From JANQHO01 sp965218075 (GTDB taxonomy: Bacteria > Bacteroidota > Bacteroidia > Flavobacteriales > Schleiferiaceae), in the NCBI GenBank assembly GCA_965218075.1, contig CBDCJZ010000003.1, forward strand, positions 930,001 through 994,000: a DNA stretch of 64,000 bases, in the 5' to 3' direction. Shown one piece after another: positions 57,344 to 64,000 of this stretch (position 1 is its first letter; every line of letters begins with the position of its first letter). The notes beneath the pieces are model-generated. The model made no database searches and had not been told where the DNA came from. It saw only the letters and a program-made list of their open reading frames with translations. The translations under genes were made by a program, and so were the position numbers.

Positions 57344-59266
57344 TCAAGAGTTTTCAAATTTTTCAATACCTCTTTGCAACCAGTCAACGAACTTGGAGAT
57401 ATTAGGATCATAAGCAATAGGCTCAATTAGAGGCTTCATACTATTATGTCCTAAAACAATATACTGAGGCTGGCTGTTGTTTTTAAAGTACTTTACTTGG
57501 AATTCACTCCATTTATTGCCAATAGTTTTTACCTTTTTACCGGTTATACGGGAAATGTATTGCTTCTCTTTGGGGAGTTGTTGACGTTCGTCAACGTAAA
57601 GTGAAATAAGCACCACATCGTTTTTTAGAATCTCCAAAACTCTTGAGTCACTCCAAACCTGTTCTTCCATTTTCCGACAGTTTACACATCCCCATCCGGT
57701 AAAATCAAGCATAATTGGTTTATTAATTTCTTTGGCATAAGCTAGGCCTTTTTCAAAATCGTGAAAACAGTTTAATCCATGAGGGCAATGAGTTGGATCC
57801 ACTCCTTTGGGAATATCGTTATCATCCTTAGAAGCTATTACAATAGGGATGCCGAAACCATTAGGTGATTCGCTGTAAAACATAGGGGGAGGGAACCCAC
57901 TGATCAGTTTAAGAGGGGCACCCCACAAACCGGGAATTAGATAAATGGTAAACATCAATGAAAGAGTAGCAATCATTAAGCGGGGAACTGACAATTTTTC
58001 TAACGGGCTATCATGCGGCATTCTAAATTTTCCCAATAAATAGAGTGTCATTAAAGCAAAAATAGCAATCCAAGAGCCGATAAACCATTCCCTTTTCAGG
58101 ATACCAGCCTGCCAAACAAGGTCGGCAGTGGAGAGAAACTTAAAAGCAAAAGCCAGTTCTATAAAGCCTAAAGTAACCTTGACAGAGTTAAGCCACCCTC
58201 CGGTTTTAGGTAAGGAGTTGAGCCACCCTGGGAAGGCAGCGAATAAAGTAAAGGGTAAGGCCAGAGCCGAAGAAAAGCCAAACATTCCTATTAAAGGCCC
58301 TCGAACTCCACCGCTAAAAGCTTCAAATAACAAGGCGCCAATGATGGGGCCGGTGCAGGAAAACGAAATCAAAGCCAAAGTAAAAGCCATAAAGAAAATA
58401 CCCACTATGCCTTCTCGATCAGAGGCTCGATCGGCTCTATTGGTCCATGAGCTAGGCAAAGTAATTTCAAAGGCACCGAAAAAGCTGATTGCAAATATTA
58501 CCAACAAAATGAAGAAAACTATATTTACCCACGGATTGGTCGAAAGGGCATTTAAAGCATCAGGGCCAAAAAGCAAAGTAATGAGATATCCCAGAACTAC
58601 ATATAAAATGATGATGGAAATGCCGTAAATCATTGCATTAGCTAAGCCTTTGGACCGGTCTTTGCTCTGCTTGGTAAAAAAGCTCACTGTCAATGGGATC
58701 ATTGGAAAAACGCAGGGAGTAAATAAAGCGGCTAATCCCCCTAAAAAGCTGAGAATAAAAATAGACCATAAAGAACGTGAGCTGGAAGTAGGGCTGGAAT
58801 CCGTTTTACTTTGTTGAGCTTTTTTCAGCTCAAATTTAATATCGCGATATTCTGGAGGAAGGCACATCTGATCATTACAGGTCATAAAAACCAGTTCCGC
58901 CTTTATTGTAAAGTCCTCTTCGGAAAAGACTTTTATCTTTTGCTTAAAGATTACTTTTTTCTCGTGGTACTTGAGTATTTCTTCAAAATTGGGATCAAAC
59001 TCTTCAAGGGGTTCAGGTTCAGTTATGGAATCTATTATTTGATAAGTATTATCCTCTTCAAAAACAAAATCTGTGGCAAAAACTGGTGAAGTTTCTGGAA
59101 TATCAATCGAATAAAGATGCCATCCTTCATCGATAGTTGCAGTCATTAACAGTTCCGCTTCATCATCCTTTTGATTCACACTAAAGCTCCATTTTACGGG
59201 CTCTAGTATCTGAGCATGAATTTTTACAATAATCATTAAAAAGAAGAAGGAAAATATCTTTCTCAT
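57344..59266 (-). CDS. dsbD: Thiol:disulfide interchange protein DsbD
   Basis: The 640-residue membrane reductase carries electrons from cytoplasmic thioredoxin to periplasmic thiol proteins such as TlpA-like reductases. Layout: signal peptide, N-terminal periplasmic domain with Cys130 and Cys135 (MTCNDQMCLPP), eight-helix membrane core with the redox pair Cys185 (FTPCVFP) and Cys304 (SFSCTGP), and a C-terminal thioredoxin domain with GWGCVNC (Cys527, Cys530). All six catalytic cysteines are present. It overlaps the tilS stop by 4 bp (ATGA) and is the last gene of the lpdA-pabB-tilS-dsbD run. It may supply reductant to the TlpA/Omp28 proteins of the 15-21 kb cluster. Confidence 0.9.
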   Translation of the reverse strand: MRKIFSFFFLMIIVKIHAQILEPVKWSFSVNQKDDEAELLMTATIDEGWHLYSIDIPETSPVFATDFVFEEDNTYQIIDSITEPEPLEEFDPNFEEILKYHEKKVIFKQKIKVFSEEDFTIKAELVFMTCNDQMCLPPEYRDIKFELKKAQQSKTDSSPTSSSRSLWSIFILSFLGGLAALFTPCVFPMIPLTVSFFTKQSKDRSKGLANAMIYGISIIILYVVLGYLITLLFGPDALNALSTNPWVNIVFFILLVIFAISFFGAFEITLPSSWTNRADRASDREGIVGIFFMAFTLALISFSCTGPIIGALLFEAFSGGVRGPLIGMFGFSSALALPFTLFAAFPGWLNSLPKTGGWLNSVKVTLGFIELAFAFKFLSTADLVWQAGILKREWFIGSWIAIFALMTLYLLGKFRMPHDSPLEKLSVPRLMIATLSLMFTIYLIPGLWGAPLKLISGFPPPMFYSESPNGFGIPIVIASKDDNDIPKGVDPTHCPHGLNCFHDFEKGLAYAKEINKPIMLDFTGWGCVNCRKMEEQVWSDSRVLEILKNDVVLISLYVDERQQLPKEKQYISRITGKKVKTIGNKWSEFQVKYFKNNSQPQYIVLGHNSMKPLIEPIAYDPNISKFVDWLQRGIEKFENS

Positions 59267-60600
59267 AATGGGCTTGTCTTTAACAATCGGGCAAAATAAA
59301 CGGCTTTCGTATTATTAGTAACCCTATATCGGTTATCAATTCTCAAACCAATTACCCAAACAATTTCATTATTTGAGCAGAGCAACCAAACTTGTTCCTT
59401 AGTAAAGCGATTAATTTTTTCATCGATAAAAAAGTCACTTAATTTTTTGGGACTGTTAAGTCCTAAGGGGTAAAAGCGATCTCCAGGTTGCCATTTTCTT
59501 AGAGTAAGTGGAAACCTCAGTTGCTCAAAATCCAGAACAGCAATGAAACTATCCGTAAAGAGTTTAGACTTACACGCTTCTTTTTTTACAAAATTCATAA
59601 AAACAGGCTTACAAATTTCCGATTGATTCACATCAATATCATAAGTTTGGCTTATTAATTTTTCTACTTTTTTTTTGAGGATCAACTGATTACGATCTTT
59701 GAGCAATTGATGGGTTTTTGATTCAAAGTATTTCCCGCTATCGGCAAAAAGGCAGTTTTGTATAGCTGTCAGATCAAAATTTCCACGGGTTTTGAGCCAA
59801 TGATATAAAACGGAAGAATACCCTTTAATTTGAAGAAGTTTCGGAATTGAAAGCACTTCGTACTCATTTTGAATATCGACGATTCCCTTTATTCGGGCAG
59901 TCATTTGCCCTTCAAAAAAGTTCCAGTCTTGTTTTAAGTAACTAAGGGTTTTTCTCCATTTCTGTTCCAAGCCAGGAATGGCTGCTTTCAGCTCAGGGAT
60001 AACATTATGACGGATAGTGTTTCGTTGATAATCGTCTTTTGCATTACTGCTGTCTTCACGCCATTGTAACTGATGTTTTTGGGTAAACCGATTAATCTTT
60101 TCTGGGCCTAACTCACTTAAAAGGCGAATGATATTTTCATTGACTTCAGCTATGCCAGCCAGGCCTTTAAAGCCGGTCCCTCTCCCTATATTAATCAAGA
60201 AGGTTTCTAATGAATCCTGTAGATGATGAGCCGTAGCGATATAATCAAATTTTTCTTTAGTACATACCTCATTAAAGAACTGATAACGCAATTCCCTTGC
60301 TGCTTGCTGGATGCTCATTTTCCGATTATTGGCATATTGACGGGTATCAAAACTTTTAAAGTAAATTTTCACATTATTGACTTCAGCCCAATTTTTTACA
60401 AAGATTTCATCTAAGTCCGATTCTTTTCCCCTCAATTTAAAGTTGCAATGTGCGAGGGCAAAATTCAGCCCTAGTTTTTGCAAGGCTAAAGCTAAGGCCA
60501 TACTGTCTCTTCCACCACTACAAGCAAGTAATATACTTTGATTGGGAACAAAAGAAATTTTATTGAGAAAACTCTCTACCTTATGGAGCAGGCCACTCAT
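59263..60600 (-). CDS. tilS: tRNA(Ile)-lysidine synthase TilS
   Basis: The 445-residue enzyme converts C34 of the AUA-reading tRNA-Ile to lysidine with ATP and lysine. The PP-loop SGGRDS is at 28-33 (LLACSGGRDSMALALAL). HCNFKLRGKESDLDE, the ATAHHLQDSLETFLINI region and WREDSSNAKDDYQRNTIRH follow in the family order, and the C-terminal substrate-binding domain (LRKWQPGDRFYPLG, KKLSDFFID) is complete. ATG 60600 is the first start. The stop overlaps the dsbD ATG, so the two are translationally coupled. It lies 55 bp after pabB. Confidence 0.95.
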   Translation of the reverse strand: MSGLLHKVESFLNKISFVPNQSILLACSGGRDSMALALALQKLGLNFALAHCNFKLRGKESDLDEIFVKNWAEVNNVKIYFKSFDTRQYANNRKMSIQQAARELRYQFFNEVCTKEKFDYIATAHHLQDSLETFLINIGRGTGFKGLAGIAEVNENIIRLLSELGPEKINRFTQKHQLQWREDSSNAKDDYQRNTIRHNVIPELKAAIPGLEQKWRKTLSYLKQDWNFFEGQMTARIKGIVDIQNEYEVLSIPKLLQIKGYSSVLYHWLKTRGNFDLTAIQNCLFADSGKYFESKTHQLLKDRNQLILKKKVEKLISQTYDIDVNQSEICKPVFMNFVKKEACKSKLFTDSFIAVLDFEQLRFPLTLRKWQPGDRFYPLGLNSPKKLSDFFIDEKINRFTKEQVWLLCSNNEIVWVIGLRIDNRYRVTNNTKAVYFARLLKTSPL

Positions 60601-60655
60601 AAAGCAAATGTAATCAATGAGTTTTTGCTATAAGGACCCTCTTAGCTGACAATAA

Positions 60656-61942
60656 TTACTTCAGACTTTCAAAAAGACTGTTGGATTTAATCAGACACTC
60701 TTCATATTCTTTTTCTGGGTGGGCATGTATAGTTATGGCGCTCCCCACCCTAGCTGAGAGGTAAGGTAAGGCATGACTGTAGAGTAAGCTTCGAATAACC
60801 ACATTAAAGTCAAAATCACCATTCGGATCGATGTACCCTACTGATCCAGAATAAAGACTTCGGTTAAAGTTCTCATAACGATCAATTAACTCCATTGCTT
60901 TAACTTTAGGTGTTCCTGTCATACTTCCCATCGGAAAGGATGTTTTGATTAGATCCAAAAAATTGTACCCGACCTTTAGTTTAGAAGAAACAGTGGAAAT
61001 GAGCTGATGAACGTTTTTAAACGTATATACCTCAAATAATTCCTCTACTTGTACCGAGTTTTTCTGGGCAGTTCGGCTCAAGTCGTTTCTAACCAAGTCC
61101 ACGGTCATTACGTTTTCAGCCCTTTCCTTTTTGTCTCTGCTCAGTGCTTTGACCAACTGCTTATTTTCTTCCATGTGGGATGATCTTCGAGCAGTACCCT
61201 TTATGGGCTGTGAAATAACACGTTCTGCCGTTTTTTGCAAGTAGCGCTCGGGCGAACCACAAAGCAAGTAGTTGTTTCCCAGCTTATAGAATGCTGAAAA
61301 GGGAGCTTGGCTAAGGTCATTGAGTTTCTCAAAAACTTTAAAGGGATTGATTCTGTGCTTGGCCCAAAACTCTATGCAGTAATTGATTTCGTATATATTT
61401 CCAAACTGAAGCTCTTCCAGGAGACAATTTACTGAGTTAATGTAATTTTTTCTACTGGTTTTAGCCTCGAGTTGAGAAATGGTATCAAACTCATTTTCAT
61501 CTTTCAAGGAAACTTGCCGTATGGTGTTAAAAAACACTTCTTTAGAAACAATAGAATAACTTTCTACTCTAACTATATTCTCTGTGCGATAAACAATGGT
61601 ATCTGGTATGAAAAAATTGAATAGCGGGAAATTAAATATGTCTTTATGAAAAGAAGTGAGCTTTTCTAGCTGATTCTTTAGGTTGTAATTAAAATGCCCT
61701 AATAACCAATCTTTATGGTGTTGGTGAAATTCAAATAAGTCACCTAAACGCATATTATTAGAAGAAATCCCTCGGTGTGCCTTCCAAGCGGCCAACCAGC
61801 TATAGCGACTATATTTGTCTAAAGGATAACGATTGGAATCCAGAAAAATTCCTATTTGTTCGGCATAATAAATGTATTTGGGAAGAACTGTGGGAAGTTC
61901 GGGATATTCGTCTATATAAAATTCAAAGGAACAACGAGTCAA
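60656..61942 (-). CDS. pabB: Aminodeoxychorismate synthase component I (PabB)
   Basis: The 428-residue chorismate-binding enzyme makes 4-amino-4-deoxychorismate for folate synthesis, using ammonia from a PabA glutaminase not seen here. Conserved motifs are QPIKGTARR (245-253), VDLVRNDLSR (281-290), GSMTGTPK (339-346) and GSVGYIDPNGDFDFNVVIRS (366-385). The lysine in PIKGT (K248) is the PabB mark; TrpE has alanine there. The N-terminal domain is short and the total is near the usual length for Bacteroidota PabB. It lies 54 bp downstream of lpdA on the same strand. Confidence 0.9.
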   Translation of the reverse strand: MTRCSFEFYIDEYPELPTVLPKYIYYAEQIGIFLDSNRYPLDKYSRYSWLAAWKAHRGISSNNMRLGDLFEFHQHHKDWLLGHFNYNLKNQLEKLTSFHKDIFNFPLFNFFIPDTIVYRTENIVRVESYSIVSKEVFFNTIRQVSLKDENEFDTISQLEAKTSRKNYINSVNCLLEELQFGNIYEINYCIEFWAKHRINPFKVFEKLNDLSQAPFSAFYKLGNNYLLCGSPERYLQKTAERVISQPIKGTARRSSHMEENKQLVKALSRDKKERAENVMTVDLVRNDLSRTAQKNSVQVEELFEVYTFKNVHQLISTVSSKLKVGYNFLDLIKTSFPMGSMTGTPKVKAMELIDRYENFNRSLYSGSVGYIDPNGDFDFNVVIRSLLYSHALPYLSARVGSAITIHAHPEKEYEECLIKSNSLFESLK

Positions 61943-61996
61943 GCTTTATTTTTTATCAATTTTCTCAAGATTCTTTGTCATTTAGCTTTTAACCGA

Positions 61997-63397
61997 TTAT
62001 ATATTAAGAGCTCTATTATCTGTAGCAGCTAGAGCAGCTTCCTTTAAGGCTTCTGTATAAGTTGGATGCGCATGGCTAATACGGGCAATGTCTTCTGCAG
62101 AAGCACGAAACTCCATAGCTACAACAGCTTCGGCTATCATGTCAGCAGCACGTGGACCAATTATATGTACACCTAGTATTTCATCCGTTTTTTTGTCCGA
62201 GATAAGCTTTATGAATCCTTCCATATGCATACTAGCTCGAGCTCGACCCAGTGCCCGTATAGGGAATTGTCCAATTTTATATTCGCGATTTTCTTCTTTA
62301 AGTTGCTCTTCGCTTTTGCCTACGCTGGCAACTTCAGGCCAAGTATAAACTACATTTGGAATCAGGTTATAGTTAATGCAAGGTCTTTGTCCGGCAATAA
62401 TTTCAGTTGCTAAAACTCCTTCATCTTCAGCTTTATGGGCTAGCATAGCCCCTCTTATTACATCTCCGATTGCATAAATGTGGCTTTTTTCGGTTTGAAG
62501 TTTATTATTGACTTTTATCTGACCCTTATCGTTAATTTTTAAGCCGGCATGTTCGAGCTTTAAACCCTCAGTGTAAGGTCTACGCCCCACTGAAATCAAA
62601 CAATAATCTCCTTCAAAAGTTATTTCCTCACCCCTTTTATTTTCTGCTTTTACGGTCACGATATTTCCCTCACGACTTACCTCGGTAACCTTATGGTTGA
62701 GGTTAAATTTTATGCCTAGCTTTTTGAGAGATTTGACAATTTCTTTACCCATGTCGGCATCAAAAGTCGAAATAACTTTATCGAGATATTCTACAATACT
62801 AACTTCTGATCCAATACGAGTATAAATGCTTCCCAGCTCAAGCCCGATTGCTCCCCCGCCAATTACGATCATTTTTTGGGGAATTTCATCTAGCTCCAAG
62901 GCCTCAGTGCTCGAAATAATTCGATTTTTATCAAACTTGGCAAAGGGCGGTTCTATGGACTTGCTACCAGTAGCAATAATGATATTTTTGGCTTTTATTT
63001 TTTCTTCCTCCTCTTCTTTGGCAACCAAAATGGTATGCTCGTCTTTAAAAGATCCAAGGCCGTGATATATATCAATTTTGTTCTTATTCATCAGATACCC
63101 TACCCCTTCGCACGTTTGCTTAACTAGCTTGCGCTTACGCTCGATCATTTGTTCAAAATTTACCTTCAGCCCTCTTATGTCAATGCCATGCTCCGCGAAA
63201 TTCCTAAAGGCATTGTGGTAGTGCTCAGAAGAGTCTAGCAAAGCTTTAGATGGTATACAGCCTATGTTGAGACAAGTGCCACCCAAAGTGGCATATTTTT
63301 CTATGATAGCGGTTTTCATACCCAGCTGACTTGAGCGTATAGCAGCTATATATCCGCCAGGGCCAGAGCCGATAATAGCTACATCGTATTCACTCAT
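61997..63397 (-). CDS. lpdA: Dihydrolipoyl dehydrogenase (E3)
   Basis: The 466-residue flavoprotein reoxidises dihydrolipoyl groups of 2-oxoacid dehydrogenase and glycine cleavage complexes, reducing NAD+. The FAD-binding GSGPGGYIAA is at 10-19, the redox disulfide GGTCLNIGCIPSK uses Cys42 and Cys47, the NAD-binding GGGAIGLELG is in the middle, and the C-terminal catalytic HAHPTYTE (His444, Glu449) is complete. The length is typical. It is the first gene of the lpdA-pabB-tilS-dsbD run. It could serve the fused E1 encoded at 1.6-3.7 kb, though the genes are far apart. Confidence 0.95.
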   Translation of the reverse strand: MSEYDVAIIGSGPGGYIAAIRSSQLGMKTAIIEKYATLGGTCLNIGCIPSKALLDSSEHYHNAFRNFAEHGIDIRGLKVNFEQMIERKRKLVKQTCEGVGYLMNKNKIDIYHGLGSFKDEHTILVAKEEEEEKIKAKNIIIATGSKSIEPPFAKFDKNRIISSTEALELDEIPQKMIVIGGGAIGLELGSIYTRIGSEVSIVEYLDKVISTFDADMGKEIVKSLKKLGIKFNLNHKVTEVSREGNIVTVKAENKRGEEITFEGDYCLISVGRRPYTEGLKLEHAGLKINDKGQIKVNNKLQTEKSHIYAIGDVIRGAMLAHKAEDEGVLATEIIAGQRPCINYNLIPNVVYTWPEVASVGKSEEQLKEENREYKIGQFPIRALGRARASMHMEGFIKLISDKKTDEILGVHIIGPRAADMIAEAVVAMEFRASAEDIARISHAHPTYTEALKEAALAATDNRALNI

Positions 63398-63874
63398 AAA
63401 AAGGAAATTTTGGTATTGTTAAAATAGTAGACATCGTAATTATAAATGTAATGTCTTTTGCAAAATAAAAAGGTTAGAAAAATCCATTTATCATATCAAT
63501 AGATTTACAATAGTGCTTGGTTTTTCTTTTGAAATCTAGCTGAATGACCTCTGTACTAATGCTGTTCGTTCCTTAACTATACCGCATAAGTTTGTGCTTT
63601 ACTTTGAAGATGCTTTTCTTTTGGCAAAAAGCATTGACTTAATATAGTAAATCGATATTCATAGGCTTCAATTTCTCGTAAAGTAACTCTCCGATTAGCT
63701 CTTGCTCTGTCGCCGATAATCAAGTCCTCGGCTTGTTTCCCCTTTTATTTTAGCATGTTTTATGTTCTATGGAGCAAATTTATGGAAGTATTACGGTTTT
63801 TGTGAGGATTTAACAGCTGTTTATTTAAATTTTCTTACATCTTTAGAGGATTCAAACTTTAAAATAAAATTCAA
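63398..63874. other. Intergenic region with an unidentified open fragment
   Basis: A 477-bp spacer. On the minus strand, 63754-63577 is open for about 58 codons (GKQAEDLIIGDRARANRRVT, then REIEAYEYRFTILSQCF, ending QTYAV) without a clear start codon, which looks like the tail of a broken gene. A hairpin with ATGCTTTT/AAAAGCAT arms lies inside it (about 63609-63634). Family not recognised. Confidence 0.35.
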
Positions 63875-64000
63875 ATGAAAAGATTAATCCTGCTTTTAGC
63901 CCTTGCCACTGCTGAAATTCTCGGCTCATTTAACTTAAATGCTCAAGTCTGGAACACTTTCAGATGAAACAGATTATAGCATTGAGTTGTATGACCTCGC
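63875..64000 (+). CDS. Start of a secreted protein gene, apparent frameshift after the signal peptide
   Basis: ATG 63875 opens MKRLILLLALATAEILGSFN and continues LNAQ, a clear Sec signal peptide with the AQ end common in this phylum. The frame then reads VWNTFR and stops at TGA 63965-63967. The next frame, starting at the same place, is open to the window end and reads SGTLSDETDYSIELYDL, which looks like real protein. A single missing base near 63949 would join them. It may be a sequencing error, a true frameshift or a broken gene. The rest of the gene lies outside the window, so the function is unknown. Confidence 0.5.

Noticed and set aside
1..64000. tRNA and rRNA genes
   Set aside because: I looked for T-loop motifs and conserved rRNA stretches and found none convincing.

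Overview
The window is AT-rich chromosomal DNA from a member of the Bacteroidota, probably of the Cytophagales/Flavobacteriia type; I cannot name the genus. The signs are: secreted proteins ending in type IX secretion (T9SS) sorting domains of type A and type B, a SusC-like carboxypeptidase-regulated TonB receptor followed by a DUF4249 lipoprotein, DUF3098 directly behind ftsX, a fused alpha-beta E1 dehydrogenase, general lack of Shine-Dalgarno sequences, and promoters of the TTG-N19-TAnnTTTG type.

Layout. 0-6 kb: 3' end of clpC, a YkuK-like RNase H-fold protein, a fused 2-oxoacid dehydrogenase E1 (minus strand), and a type-B-CTD surface protein. 6-11.3 kb: giant secreted protein A (minus). 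11.8-14.8 kb: glyS and ruvB. 15-20.9 kb: a minus-strand cluster for extracytoplasmic thiol chemistry and the outer membrane (a CGWC Omp28-like T9SS cargo, a TlpA-like thioredoxin, a DUF6029 beta-barrel, an Omp28 lipoprotein, a PorT-like barrel). 21-24 kb: ftsX-DUF3098 among decayed IS1595-type transposase and DNA methyltransferase fragments. 24-27.5 kb: TonB receptor plus DUF4249 lipoprotein. 27.5-29.2 kb: gene-poor decayed DNA. 29.2-57 kb: a head-to-tail array of four giant paralogues (B, C, D, E), all on the minus strand. 57.3-63.4 kb: a housekeeping run dsbD-tilS-pabB-lpdA (minus). The right edge holds the start of a secreted-protein gene with an apparent frameshift.

The most interesting system is the five-member family A-E (about 1,745 to 2,838 codons). 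Members are mosaics of: signal peptide, N-terminal module (A, C and E only), CARDB-like domain, parallel beta-helix (one, or two in C), jelly-roll/MAM-like domains (1 to 3), fibronectin-III-like repeats (7 to 12), and a near-identical type A CTD. Each signal-peptide coding region contains a short tandem repeat whose unit is 10 nt (A) or 11 nt (B-E), so each copy gained or lost shifts the reading frame. A, C and E are in frame as sequenced. B and D are out of frame, both because of the repeat phase, and both also lack the N-terminal module. Each array member has its own conserved promoter, a leader hairpin with a U-run, and a pair of 17-nt direct repeats about two helical turns apart upstream. 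I read this as a phase-variable, recombining family of T9SS surface proteins. The phase switching is inferred from the sequence; it is not demonstrated.

Possible co-operation: each FN3-like repeat carries two conserved cysteines, and the window also encodes Omp28, TlpA and DsbD thiol-redox proteins. The CGWC Omp28-like protein shares its N-terminal module with the giant proteins. A functional link is inference. Two apparent single-base frameshifts elsewhere (ftsX and the right edge) warn that some indels could be sequencing errors.
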